A program made the translations under genes and the position numbers. A stretch of DNA of 64,000 nucleotides, taken from contig NZ_SNUK01000001.1 in NCBI RefSeq assembly GCF_012027495.1, forward strand, positions 124,001 to 188,000, given 5' to 3'. Positions 20,099 to 29,025 of the stretch are shown here, in pieces. Source of the stretch: Thermococcus sp. JdF3 (GTDB lineage Archaea > Methanobacteriota_B > Thermococci > Thermococcales > Thermococcaceae). Positions within the stretch are counted from its first letter, which is position 1. Each line of letters begins with the position of its first letter. The notes beneath the pieces were generated by a model. That model was given only the letters and a program-made list of their open reading frames with translations, was not told where the DNA came from and made no database searches.

Positions 20099-22480
20099 AT
20101 GGGATGGTGGTCGAGGTCTGAAATGGCATCCTTTCTTTACCGGAAACTCATCGAGCCGAAGTTCGCAGCCCCAATCATAGCCGTTATCGCCCTCGCCCTC
20201 AGGCTCATTCCAATGCGGTTCAGGTACCTCCTCGGCTACGACCCCTACTTCCACCTCGCCTACATCCGGTACGCGCTGGAGAGGGGCGAGTGGGTGAACT
20301 TCATCACCTACGCTGGAGGGCCGTGGGGGTACCAGATTTCCAGGTTCCATCCCTTAGGCCTCTGGATGACGCCCGCCTACTTTTATAAATTCCTCTCCCT
20401 CTTCGGCGTTTCGCTCTACAACGCCTTCAGAATAACGCCGGTCGTGTTCGGCGTCCTCACCGTGCTGTTCACGTACCTCGCCTTGCTGAGGCTCTACGGC
20501 AAAAGGGAGGCCTTTCTTTCAGCGTTCTTCCTGGCGGTGAGCTTCGGCCACGTCTTCCGCTCCATGGCCGGCTATTACAGGGGAGACAACTACATGCTCT
20601 TCCTCTACAGCGCGGCTCTCCTCGGGATGGCCCTGGCGCTCTCCAAGAAATCCCCCTCCTGGAGGTACAAAAGGCTGGCGTTCTACCTCCTTCCCGGGCT
20701 GTTTGCCGGCCTCTCCGCGGCCTTCTGGCAGGCTTACTATCCCATATTTGGTCTTCTCCTGGCCAACGCCGTTATGGTCTCCGCCGGCGCGTTCCTCCTG
20801 GGGAGGGACAGATACATCACGGACGGCATTGTCATGGCCCTCTCATCTGCCCTGGGTGCACTCATGGCTAACTGGCTCGGGGGCAGATTTGGCTACGGGA
20901 TGGTTGCCTACAGCCGGTGGCTCGGGAAGAAGCTGGCGGAAGAGCTTGGAATGCAGTTCGGCTTTATAAAGGATCTCTTCCTGCTCATCTACGTAGAATA
21001 TGCGGTGCCCCTGACCCTTCTGGTGCTGGTGGCCCTCCTTGCATTCTCAAAGTTCGTGAAGGAGAAGAAGGTCAGGGCAGCGATCGTGGCGATAGGTGCC
21101 GCGGTGACGCTGTGGGTTGGAATCAGGTACTACGGTGTGGTAAACGAAGCCCTGCTGAGGCTTTTCCCCGCCAGCCCGATATCCGAGACCCAGAGGACGA
21201 CCTTGGGGGACTGGTGGGAGGCTTACGGCATCGCCGGACTGCTGGTGCCCCTTTTCACCTTCCGCTTCCTCAAACGGCCCAGGATGGGTGACTTCCTCCT
21301 CCTGGGCACCGCGCTCGTCATGATACCGATGGCAGTCGTCTGGACCAGGTTCCTCTTTATCGCATCCCTGGCTGTGGCCCTGATGACTGGTACTGGCCTG
21401 GTGGCCCTCTATGATACGGCGGGTGCTTTGATTGAGAGCCTCGGGGATGAGAATAAACGGAAATGGCTCTCCGCTGCCCTCTCCCTACTCCTGATTGGCG
21501 TCCCCCTGATATCGGCATACCAGGGAACCAGCACAACGCTGAGCGTCCACCCCTTCATGACAGGGGAATGGGAGTCCGCGCTGACTTACCTGGGTGGAAT
21601 CTCCAACCCCAACGACGTCGTCATGACCTGGTGGGACCAGGGCCACTGGGTGACCTACTATTCAATGAGATCCCCTGTTGCACAGGGCGGACCCAGCGGG
21701 TGGGTGGCCAAGTATTACCTGGGACTGGTGAACGAGAAGGGCCTGATGAACCCGGGCGTTGACTACGTCATCGTCTCATACGACACGGTAATGAAGTTCG
21801 GGGCAGTGGTGGAGACGGCTGGAGTTGATCCGGGGAAGTACGCACTGGTTGTCCTCCGCAGGGAGGCCGCGTATGGAAACATCCTGGTCTTCTCGAACGG
21901 GCCGTACTCGCTGATGGCCGCTCCCGGTGAGGTCTGGGACGTCAAGGTGAACCTTGGCGGAAAAATTATTATTCCAAAGAGGGTTTTTGTTGAATCCGGA
22001 GGAAACCTTGGAGAGGTCCCCCTCTCGAGCAGGCCCACAGCCGATGTTTACGCCTACGTAAACATCAACTATGGCTACGCCGTAATAATGAACGGCAATG
22101 CCTTCAACACAACCCTTGCGAAGCTTATGTTCACCAAAGGGTACCCTGCTGACTACGATCAGGTCTATTCCGACGGTGGCATGGTGAAGATCTTCCGCTT
22201 TAAGCACCCAAACGTCGTCGTGACCGTGGGGAACGGTTCGGTAGTCCTCAGGTTCACCAACGCCACCGGAACCGGGATTGGAATCTACGGCTACCTCGGC
22301 AACGGCACTCTGGTCTTCAAGAAGTGGTACGGGGTTAAAGGAAAGGACGAGTTCCTCCTGCCCGATAACCTAAATGGAAGCGTTGTCATCCGCTACACCT
22401 ACGTTCAGAAGAAGACCGTCCTTGACAGGGGAGTTTTCAGGATAGACGATGTTCTTTGTGGGGTGTGCGTGGACCGGTAA
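20099..22480 (+). CDS. aglB: Oligosaccharyltransferase AglB (STT3 family, short type)
   Basis: 793 residues. About 13 membrane helices precede a soluble C-terminal domain. The catalytic first-loop motif YDPYFH and a second acidic loop YYRGDNYM bind the metal and lipid-linked glycan. WWDQGHW (about residue 511) is the WWDxG acceptor-binding motif. Transfers lipid-linked glycans to Asn of secreted proteins. ATG 20099 follows GAGGGGA; ATG 20123 also has a plausible site. Shorter than the large AglB paralogue known in Pyrococcus. Next to sugar-activation and glycan genes. Confidence 0.93.
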   Translation: MGWWSRSEMASFLYRKLIEPKFAAPIIAVIALALRLIPMRFRYLLGYDPYFHLAYIRYALERGEWVNFITYAGGPWGYQISRFHPLGLWMTPAYFYKFLSLFGVSLYNAFRITPVVFGVLTVLFTYLALLRLYGKREAFLSAFFLAVSFGHVFRSMAGYYRGDNYMLFLYSAALLGMALALSKKSPSWRYKRLAFYLLPGLFAGLSAAFWQAYYPIFGLLLANAVMVSAGAFLLGRDRYITDGIVMALSSALGALMANWLGGRFGYGMVAYSRWLGKKLAEELGMQFGFIKDLFLLIYVEYAVPLTLLVLVALLAFSKFVKEKKVRAAIVAIGAAVTLWVGIRYYGVVNEALLRLFPASPISETQRTTLGDWWEAYGIAGLLVPLFTFRFLKRPRMGDFLLLGTALVMIPMAVVWTRFLFIASLAVALMTGTGLVALYDTAGALIESLGDENKRKWLSAALSLLLIGVPLISAYQGTSTTLSVHPFMTGEWESALTYLGGISNPNDVVMTWWDQGHWVTYYSMRSPVAQGGPSGWVAKYYLGLVNEKGLMNPGVDYVIVSYDTVMKFGAVVETAGVDPGKYALVVLRREAAYGNILVFSNGPYSLMAAPGEVWDVKVNLGGKIIIPKRVFVESGGNLGEVPLSSRPTADVYAYVNINYGYAVIMNGNAFNTTLAKLMFTKGYPADYDQVYSDGGMVKIFRFKHPNVVVTVGNGSVVLRFTNATGTGIGIYGYLGNGTLVFKKWYGVKGKDEFLLPDNLNGSVVIRYTYVQKKTVLDRGVFRIDDVLCGVCVDR

Positions 22481-22507
22481 GCGCCCCAATTCCCCTCAGA
22501 TGCGAAA

Positions 22508-22554
22508 TCTTTATATATTCCCGGAGTTGCTTAATTAAATGTCATTAAATATCA
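22508..22554 (+). promoter_or_regulatory. Promoter with tandem operator for RHH regulator
   Basis: TATA box CTTTATATATTC (about 22508-22519) followed by two 10-bp direct repeats TTAAATGTCA and TTAAATATCA (22535-22554) and a partial third, over the predicted transcription start. Helical-turn spacing is typical of ribbon-helix-helix operators, so the gene product probably represses itself. Confidence 0.5.
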
Positions 22555-22575
22555 TTAAAACCGGAGGTGTTCGTG

Positions 22576-22803
22576 ATGGCGGACGAGAAGAAGTACACAA
22601 CCGTTTCTATACCCAAGCCCCTCTACGACAAGATTAAGGCCAGGATAGAAGGTACAGGGTTCACTTCGGTCTCGGACTACGTCACCTACGTCCTCCGCGA
22701 GGTTCTGGCAAGCCTCGAAGAGGAGGAGAAGGAGGAAGTCTTCACAGAGGAGGAGGAAGAGAAGGTCAAGGAGAGGCTTCGCGCCCTCGGCTACCTCGAC
22801 TGA
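22576..22803 (+). CDS. Ribbon-helix-helix (CopG-like) DNA-binding protein
   Basis: 75 residues: MADEKKYTTVSIPKPLYDKI forms the beta strand and first helix, FTSVSDYVTYVLREVL the second, followed by an acidic tail of Glu repeats. ATG 22576 is 6 nt after GGAGGTG; two GTG codons upstream fall within that site. Only 25 bp before sat, so probably the first gene of the PAPS operon and its likely regulator. Confidence 0.8.
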   Translation: MADEKKYTTVSIPKPLYDKIKARIEGTGFTSVSDYVTYVLREVLASLEEEEKEEVFTEEEEEKVKERLRALGYLD

Positions 22804-22828
22804 GGCCTTTCCTTTTTGAGGTGATACC

Positions 22829-23968
22829 ATGGTCTCAAAGCCGCACGGAGGCAAGCTTGTCAGGAGACTCGTTGCCGAGAGAACCCGCGAGAGGATTCTG
22901 AGCGAGCAGCACGAATACCCGCGCGTCCAGATACAGCACGGAAGGGCCATAGATCTTGAGAACATCGCTCACGGCGTTTATTCACCTCTCAAGGGCTTCC
23001 TCACGAGCGACGACTTTGAGAGCGTCCTCGACCACATGCGCCTGAGCGACGACACGCCCTGGACGATCCCGATTGTCCTCGACGTTGGCGAGAGAACCTT
23101 CGACGAGGGCGACGCGGTACTCCTGTATTACGATGACCTGCCGATAGCTAGAATGCACATCGAGGAGATTTACACCTACGACAAGAAAGAGTTTGCCGTC
23201 AAGGTATTCAAGACTGACGACGTCAACCACCCCGGCGTCGCCAGGGTAATGAATATGGGCGACTACCTCGTCGGCGGTGAGATAGAGCTCCTCAACGAGC
23301 TCCCGAACCCCTTCGCCAAGTACACCCTCAGGCCGGTCGAGACGAGGGTTCTCTTCAAGGAGCGCGGATGGAAGACGATAGTGGCTTTCCAGACCAGGAA
23401 CGTGCCGCACCTCGGCCACGAGTACGTCCAGAAGGCGGCACTCACCTTCGTAGACGGCCTCTTCATCAACCCCGTCCTCGGAAGGAAGAAGAAGGGCGAT
23501 TACAGGGATGAAGTCATAATCAAGGCCTATGAGACGCTCTTCGAGCACTACTATCCAAAGAACGCGGCCACTCTCGCGACGGTCCGCTACGAGATGCGCT
23601 ACGCTGGCCCAAGGGAGGCCATCCACCACGCGATAATGAGGAAGAACTTCGGTGCGACCCACTTCATCGTGGGAAGGGACCACGCGGGTGTCGGCGACTA
23701 CTACGGGCCCTACGAGGCCTGGGACATGTTTGACAACTTCCCCGACCTGGGAATAACTCCGATGTTCATCAGGGAGGCCTTCTACTGCAGGAAGTGCGGC
23801 GGAATGGTTAACGCGAAGATATGCCCCCACGACAGGGAGTTCCACGTCCACATAAGCGGAACGAAGCTCAGGAAGATGATAATGGCCGGTGAGCAGCCGC
23901 CGGAGCATATGATGAGGCCGGAGGTCTTCGAGGTCGTGCGGAGCTTCGAGAACCCGTTCGTTGAGTGA
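22829..23968 (+). CDS. sat: Sulfate adenylyltransferase (ATP sulfurylase)
   Basis: 379 residues. QTRNVPHLGHEY holds the catalytic QxRN and HxxH residues, and GRDHAGVGDYY is the second nucleotide loop. A zinc ribbon C-R-K-C...C-P-H near the C-terminus is typical of archaeal enzymes. Makes APS from ATP and sulfate. Full length, ATG 22829 with GAGGTGATACC upstream. With cysC downstream it gives PAPS. No APS or PAPS reductase is visible in the window. Confidence 0.96.
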   Translation: MVSKPHGGKLVRRLVAERTRERILSEQHEYPRVQIQHGRAIDLENIAHGVYSPLKGFLTSDDFESVLDHMRLSDDTPWTIPIVLDVGERTFDEGDAVLLYYDDLPIARMHIEEIYTYDKKEFAVKVFKTDDVNHPGVARVMNMGDYLVGGEIELLNELPNPFAKYTLRPVETRVLFKERGWKTIVAFQTRNVPHLGHEYVQKAALTFVDGLFINPVLGRKKKGDYRDEVIIKAYETLFEHYYPKNAATLATVRYEMRYAGPREAIHHAIMRKNFGATHFIVGRDHAGVGDYYGPYEAWDMFDNFPDLGITPMFIREAFYCRKCGGMVNAKICPHDREFHVHISGTKLRKMIMAGEQPPEHMMRPEVFEVVRSFENPFVE

Positions 23969-23997
23969 CTTTCCATTATTTTTGCGAGGTGAGTTAG

Positions 23998-24933
23998 GTG
24001 AACCTAATCGTCCACCACTGGGACACCGACGGAATAACCTCGGCGGCACTTTTGGTCAAAGCGCTTGACTTAGACGGGTTCACCAACATGACGGCACCGA
24101 TAGGTGAGTTCCGCTTTGATGAAAGGATATGGGGGGCAATAGAAAAAGCCGAGAGGCTCTACGTTTTAGATTTCAACCTCCCGGGCGAGGTTGAGGATGT
24201 TAAGGTTCCGACCCTCTTCATCGACCACCACACCCAGCCGAGGATCAAAAATCCGCTCGTGGAGCAGGTGAACCCATCCCTCGAAGGCGAATACTACCCC
24301 TCATGCTCACTCGTCGTTTCAGAGCGCTTTGGGCTTTTCAACGCATGGACGGCCCTCGGAGCTGTGGGCGACACCGGGGAGAAGGCCTTTGAGCTGGAGA
24401 GGGTCAGAAAGCTTCTGGAAAGGGAGGGACTCTCGCGGGAAGATGCTTTAAGGCTCGTCGAGCTTATTGACTCGAACTACATCGCCATGGAGAGGGAAGC
24501 TGTAGAGGAGGCAGTTAGAGTGCTCCTGAGCCATTCGGTCAGGGAGCTCCTTGAATACGAGCCGTGGGTGAAGAAGGCAGAGGCGATCAGGGAGGCCATC
24601 GAGGGGGCGGTTTCGGGGGTTGACGAGCGGAACGGCTTCGCCATAGCCCGCTTCGAGAGCCCCTTCAACATCATCTCAAAGGTCGCCAGAAAGCTCGTCT
24701 GGAAGATGAACCATAGGGGTGCGGTGGTCATCAACGGGGACTTCCACGGAAAGGCGCAGGTGTACTTCAGAATCTCCGGAAAGGAAGCGGAGAGGATAAA
24801 CATGGCCGAGGTCATAGAACGCGTTAAAGCCCTCGGAGCGAACGCGGGCGGCAAGAGGGAGGTCCTCGGCTGTGTCTGTGAGAGAAATAAAATCGAGGAT
24901 GTGCTCGCGATCATCGAGGAATACCTGAGGTGA
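23998..24933 (+). CDS. DHH/DHHA1 phosphoesterase
   Basis: 311 residues starting with GTG after a GAGGTGAG site. HHWDTDGITSAAL (6-18) is the first metal motif, FIDHH the DHH motif, and GDFHGKAQVYFRIS the DHHA1 domain. Related enzymes cleave oligoribonucleotides or 3'-phosphoadenosine 5'-phosphate (PAP). Placed between sat and cysC, a PAP-clearing role after PAPS-dependent sulfation is the best guess. Not proven by sequence. Confidence 0.85.
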   Translation: MNLIVHHWDTDGITSAALLVKALDLDGFTNMTAPIGEFRFDERIWGAIEKAERLYVLDFNLPGEVEDVKVPTLFIDHHTQPRIKNPLVEQVNPSLEGEYYPSCSLVVSERFGLFNAWTALGAVGDTGEKAFELERVRKLLEREGLSREDALRLVELIDSNYIAMEREAVEEAVRVLLSHSVRELLEYEPWVKKAEAIREAIEGAVSGVDERNGFAIARFESPFNIISKVARKLVWKMNHRGAVVINGDFHGKAQVYFRISGKEAERINMAEVIERVKALGANAGGKREVLGCVCERNKIEDVLAIIEEYLR

Positions 24934-24938
24934 GGAGG

Positions 24939-26369
24939 ATGGAGTTTGAAAGGAAGGTTAAGGAAGGTATGGAGCGTACGGAGAAAGTCCTCGTCATAGG
25001 CCTCGACTCCGCCCCGCCGGAGCTGCTGTTCAACCGCTTCCTTGACGACATGCCCAACGTGAAGAAGCTCCTCGAAAAGTCCGTCTACGGCCCGATGCAG
25101 ACCGGCATTCCGGCGATAACCATTCCCATGTGGATGGTGATGGTTACTGGAAAAACGCCGGGCGAGCTCGGCCTCTACGGCTTCAGGCACAGGACCGGCT
25201 ACAGCTACACCGACTACTGGATAGCCCACAGCAAAAAGGTCAAGGAGCCGACCGTGTGGGATTACCTCGGCGAGAGGGGGAAGAGGTCGATAATCGTTGG
25301 TGTGCCCCCAACATACCCGCCGAAGCCGATCAACGGCCACCTCGTGAGTTGCTTCATAACGCCAGACGCGAGCGTTGATTACACATACCCGAGGGAGCTG
25401 AAGGGCGAGATAGAGCGCCTTGTCGGGGAGTACATCTTCGACGTCCCCTTCAGGAGAGAAGCCAAGGACGAGGTCAAGGAAGGCATCTGGGAGATGACGG
25501 AGAAGCGGTTCGAGGTCATACGCTACCTCATTCAGGAGAAGGAGTGGGACTACTTCCACTTCGTCGAGATTGGCCTTGACAGGCTCCACCACGCCTTCTG
25601 GCGCTACTTCGACCCGAACCACCACCTCTACCCTGGCAAGTGGAACAGGTACGAGAACGTCATTCCAGACTATTACAGGCTGCTGGATAGGGAGATTGGG
25701 GAAACCCTCAAGCTCATAGACCTCGACGAGACGGCCGTGTTCATCGTCTCCGACCACGGAATAAAGGCCATGCACGGCAACTTTGCGGTGAACCAGTGGT
25801 TAGCGCAGGAAGGGCTGCTGAAGGTCAGGAACCCGGAGGTTCTCCACGACGGGAAGGTCAAGCGCTTCGAGAGCCTTGAGGTTGACTGGAAGGAAACCAC
25901 CGCCTGGGGCTGGGGCGGCTACTACTCGCGCGTTTTCCTCAACGTCCTCGGAAGGGAGAAAGCTGGAAAGATACCGCTCTCCAGGTTCGAGAAGGTAAGG
26001 GACGAGGTTGCCGAGCAGATAAAGTCAATACGGGGCCCGAACGGCGAGAAATGGGACACGAAGGTGTTCTACCCTGAGGATATCTATCCGATAGCGAAGG
26101 GAAGCAAGCCGGACATAATGGTCTACTTCGACAACCTCAACTGGCGCGCGGCAGGAACCGTCGGCCACCCGAGCAATTACCTGCCCGAGAACGACACCGG
26201 GCCGGACGATGCCAATCACTCCGAGTTCGGAGTGTTCTCGATGTATCTGCCCGGCTTCGACGAGAGCAAAGCAACGCAGCTGACAATTTATGACTTCGCT
26301 CCAACCATGCTCAGGCTCTTTGGAATAGAGGAGCCTCTCGCCAGTATGCACGGAAGGAGCATTCTCTGA
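24939..26369 (+). CDS. Alkaline-phosphatase-superfamily phosphodiesterase-like protein
   Basis: About 476 residues. VLVIGLDSAPPELL provides the metal-binding Asp; the GIPAITIPMWMVMVTGK segment carries the nucleophile Thr; FIVSDHG and later H residues complete the two-metal site of nucleotide pyrophosphatase/phosphodiesterases. No signal peptide, so cytoplasmic. ATG 24939 lies 5 nt after GAGGTGA; the GTG at 24930 overlaps the DHH stop. Within the PAPS operon it may act on a sulfo- or phospho-nucleotide. Substrate unknown. Confidence 0.85.
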   Translation: MEFERKVKEGMERTEKVLVIGLDSAPPELLFNRFLDDMPNVKKLLEKSVYGPMQTGIPAITIPMWMVMVTGKTPGELGLYGFRHRTGYSYTDYWIAHSKKVKEPTVWDYLGERGKRSIIVGVPPTYPPKPINGHLVSCFITPDASVDYTYPRELKGEIERLVGEYIFDVPFRREAKDEVKEGIWEMTEKRFEVIRYLIQEKEWDYFHFVEIGLDRLHHAFWRYFDPNHHLYPGKWNRYENVIPDYYRLLDREIGETLKLIDLDETAVFIVSDHGIKAMHGNFAVNQWLAQEGLLKVRNPEVLHDGKVKRFESLEVDWKETTAWGWGGYYSRVFLNVLGREKAGKIPLSRFEKVRDEVAEQIKSIRGPNGEKWDTKVFYPEDIYPIAKGSKPDIMVYFDNLNWRAAGTVGHPSNYLPENDTGPDDANHSEFGVFSMYLPGFDESKATQLTIYDFAPTMLRLFGIEEPLASMHGRSIL

Positions 26370-26424
26370 CCTTCAATCTTTCACCTTCACAATTTACAAT
26401 CACCGCTAGAGCGAGGTGGGTGGA

Positions 26425-26970
26425 ATGGACGAGCTGAAGAACCTTGAGAATGGATTTACAATCTGGCTCACGGGGCCGAGCGGTGCTGGAAAGACTACTC
26501 TAGCTGTCAAACTTGCCAAGAAACTCAGAGAAATGGGCTACCGCGTTGAGATACTCGACGGCGACACCATAAGGAAGACCCTCTATCCGGACCTTGGATT
26601 TTCCAAGGAAGCTAGAGAGATGCACAACCGCGTCGTTATCCACATGGCCAAGCTCCTCAGCAGGAACGGGGTTATAGCGATAGTCTCGCTGATTTCACCC
26701 TACAGGGCCGTCAGGGAGTACGCGAGGAAGGAGATTGGGGACTTCATCGAGGTCTACGTCTACGCTCCCCTCGAGGTGAGAATCCAGCGCGACCCGAAGG
26801 GGCTGTACGCTAAAGCCCTCCGGGGCGAGATAAAGGGTCTGACCGGCTACGACGGCGTCTACGAGGAACCTGAGAACCCTGAGGTAAGGGTGGACAGCTC
26901 GAAGATGACGCCGGAGGAGGAGGTCGAGGCGGTCATAGCCAAGGCCAGGGAGCTCGGCTACCTGCCTTAA
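26425..26970 (+). CDS. cysC: Adenylylsulfate (APS) kinase
   Basis: 181 residues. P-loop GPSGAGKTT (17-25), ILDGDTIRKTLYPDLGFS (the APS-binding D-G-D...R segment), and LISPYRAVREYAR. Phosphorylates APS to PAPS. ATG 26425 with GAGGTGGGTGG upstream. Normal family length. Encoded 55 bp after the phosphodiesterase-like gene. Confidence 0.95.
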   Translation: MDELKNLENGFTIWLTGPSGAGKTTLAVKLAKKLREMGYRVEILDGDTIRKTLYPDLGFSKEAREMHNRVVIHMAKLLSRNGVIAIVSLISPYRAVREYARKEIGDFIEVYVYAPLEVRIQRDPKGLYAKALRGEIKGLTGYDGVYEEPENPEVRVDSSKMTPEEEVEAVIAKARELGYLP

Positions 26971-26986
26971 ACTGGAGGTTAAGGCC

Positions 26987-27727
26987 TTGAACCCGCTGAC
27001 CTTCGTTGGACTGGGCTTCCTCGTCGGCTTTCTCGTGGGCCTAACGGGGGTTGGCGGCGGGGCCCTGATGACCCCTTCCCTAATCTTTCTCGGCGTTGAA
27101 CCCCTAACTGCCGTCGGAACCGACCTGCTATACGCCACCGCCACCAGAATCTTCGGCGTCTTCTTCCACGGGAGGAAGGGCAGGATAAGGTACGACATAG
27201 CGCTGAGGCTCTTTGCTGGCAGTGTTCCTGCGGTAGTCCTTGGCGGGATAATCCTCCGCGAGATAGACCGGAACGCCCTCAACGACTATCTTACCCTCCT
27301 CCTCGGGGCGATACTCGTCGTCAGCGCGGTTCTGAGCCTTCTCAAGGGTGAATTCCACGTCCCGGTAAGGCCGAGGTGGACCTACGTTTACCTTCTCGGC
27401 TTCATCGTTGGCCTGACGGTTCAGTTCACCTCCGTTGGTGCTGGCGTCATAGTCAGCTTCACCCTGATGAACGTCGCCAGGCTCGACCCGAAGGAGGTTG
27501 TCGGCGTTACGATAACCTACGGTCTGGCGCTTTCGGCCCTCAGCTTCCTGAATTACGCGGGGATGGGAAGCGTGGACTACAATCTTGCCGCCGCCCTGAT
27601 CGCCGGCACCGTTCCGGGAGTTTATCTCGGTACCCACGTGAACCGGATCGCCGATAGAGAGAAGCTTAAAAGGGCCATAAACGTGATAATCCTGCTGATA
27701 GGACTGTTCACGCTGCTGAGCGAATAA
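26987..27727 (+). CDS. TauE/SafE-family membrane transporter
   Basis: 246 residues, about eight membrane helices, with the repeated glycine-rich signature LTGVGGGALMTPSLIFLG (21-38) and its second-half counterpart QFTSVGAGVIVSF. Start is TTG 26987, supported by GGAGGTTAAGG. Family members move sulfite, sulfonates or sulfate across the membrane. Last gene of the PAPS operon, so sulfate uptake or sulfite export are both reasonable. Confidence 0.88.
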   Translation: MNPLTFVGLGFLVGFLVGLTGVGGGALMTPSLIFLGVEPLTAVGTDLLYATATRIFGVFFHGRKGRIRYDIALRLFAGSVPAVVLGGIILREIDRNALNDYLTLLLGAILVVSAVLSLLKGEFHVPVRPRWTYVYLLGFIVGLTVQFTSVGAGVIVSFTLMNVARLDPKEVVGVTITYGLALSALSFLNYAGMGSVDYNLAAALIAGTVPGVYLGTHVNRIADREKLKRAINVIILLIGLFTLLSE

Positions 27728-27728
27728 A

Positions 27729-28418
27729 TTATCCCGTTTGACTCCTTTCTTTGTTTTTGGTCCCATCTAACTTTTTCTTAAGCTCTCTTATAATTAGTTC
27801 TTTCTCTTTTAGTTCCTTTTGAAGGGTGATAATCTCCCTTTGAAGTTCACTAAGAATCATCCAGCACGTTATCCTGCCCTCGAATAGAATACGCTTCAAT
27901 GGAAAATGCCTGTAGCCACGTCCGGAGAACTTTCCATCGATCTCCCCATGGACATCATCCAGAAACGCTCTCGAAAGAGCAGGCATGTCCGCCTGCCACG
28001 CCTGAAGGGCGTACAGCCTCTCCAATCCCAGCCGGGCCGCTTTGACTTCATCCACGACCTCTGCAGGGATGGGATATGCACTCTTGTTTTTCTCTTTGGC
28101 AAGGTGGTTAAGATAATCCCACCCCTGCTGGTTTATCCGGTAGAGGTACTTGTAACCACATGGGTATGTTTTTCCTTTTTTGTTTTTACAGTCTCTGGAT
28201 ACTTTCCTCCTCCGGAGAAAACCCATTCTGTAGAGTCTTCCAAGATCGTTTGAGATTATCTTTGGGCCCAGTCTTTTGAGGAGCCCAGGATCTTTTCGGC
28301 GTGGGAGCAGAATTGCCTGAAGGTCTGCAGAAACTGTGCGACTGTCAAATTCGTCATCGTGATACAACTCTGCGAGCAACCGCAACAACGTTCGGAAGTC
28401 CAAGAGCACATCGCCCAA
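27729..28418 (-). CDS. Winged-helix protein with C-terminal coiled coil, unknown
   Basis: About 229 residues from TTG 28418. N-terminal HTH-like part (LLRLLAELYHDDEFDSRTVSADL ... ISNDLGRLYRMGFL, quoted in part), a Cys pair C-K-N-K-K-G-K-T-Y-P-C, then a 45-residue coiled coil (ELQREIITLQKELKEKEL). The frame is open to TTG 28562, but a TATA-like GATAAATACC (28451-28460) and GGTGACC just before 28418 favour the shorter form. Convergent with the TauE-like gene, 1 bp apart. Resembles regulators from archaeal accessory regions. Not identified. Confidence 0.55.
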   Translation of the reverse strand: MGDVLLDFRTLLRLLAELYHDDEFDSRTVSADLQAILLPRRKDPGLLKRLGPKIISNDLGRLYRMGFLRRRKVSRDCKNKKGKTYPCGYKYLYRINQQGWDYLNHLAKEKNKSAYPIPAEVVDEVKAARLGLERLYALQAWQADMPALSRAFLDDVHGEIDGKFSGRGYRHFPLKRILFEGRITCWMILSELQREIITLQKELKEKELIIRELKKKLDGTKNKERSQTG

Positions 28419-28493
28419 GTTGGTCACCTGATCAAGTGATGACCTTCTGGGGTATTTATCTCCTTCAGAGGGGTTCAGGGATTCCCCGAGAAG

Positions 28494-28514
28494 TCGCGTG
28501 AAATTTTCACGCGA
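28494..28514. promoter_or_regulatory. Inverted repeat TCGCGTGAAA-T-TTTCACGCGA
   Basis: Perfect 10-bp arms with one central base, plus a half-site TCGCGTG at 28525-28531. It lies upstream of the TATA-like element of the 27729-28418 gene and suits an autoregulatory site. If the longer gene form is real, the repeat would be coding. Confidence 0.45.
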
Positions 28515-28660
28515 AGCATTTTCCTCGCGTGGCAAAAGATCCGATACAGTTGAAACTTGCAAAGGTCAGCTTTGTACATTTGGTCTCTACGCAGGGAACG
28601 CGCGATAAGTCTTCATGAATCAGGCCCCATATGAGATCTCAAAAGATGGAGAGAAACACC

Positions 28661-28960
28661 TTGCTGGTTCTGTTTTGCTGTATCATGTGTATCCTAAGCC
28701 TTATAAAGAAAAACATACAAAGCATACATCATGAGGGCCCCGATACTGAAGGAGAAAATACTGAGGGAGCTGGCAGTCAGGGAATACCTCCGTTAGGGAA
28801 CTTGTTACTAGGTTTGAGGTTAACAGGCCTTATTTTTATTAGAGTTCTCAGATCACTGTAGAGCGATGGGGCAGTAGTCCTTGAGATGGGGAAAGTACGT
28901 GTCCTTAACAAAAGGGCCCTCCTCTATGTGTGGGGGGCAGAAAAGAGGAAGATTTCCAGG
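28661..28960. repeat. Partial duplication of 31690-31990 (promoter and 5' part of AbiEi-like gene)
   Basis: About 300 bp match 31690-31990 with scattered changes. The copy begins inside the flippase-derived stub (TTGCTGG) and ends at GAAAAGAGGAAGAT, just before the 29026 gene promoter. Because it includes the stub junction, it was copied after the 31.6-kb locus had formed. Confidence 0.85.
28731..28960 (+). pseudogene. Truncated copy of AbiEi-like antitoxin gene
   Basis: Starts as MRAPILKEKILRELAV like the intact gene at 31760, but loses bases after GGCAGTCAGGG (frameshift), has a stop in TGTAGAGC where the parent has TGGAGAGC, and lacks the second half. It still has TTATAAAG and CATACA repeats upstream, so it may be transcribed. 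Confidence 0.8.
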
Positions 28961-29025
28961 TCAAGCTCGCAAAACTTGTCTAAAAAACCAAAAGTGTTAT
29001 ATATAATACTTCCTAATTTTTGGAC

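Noticed and set aside
28631-28861. 76-codon frame over the duplicated region
   Set aside because: It is a different frame from the parental antitoxin and arises from the decayed duplicate.
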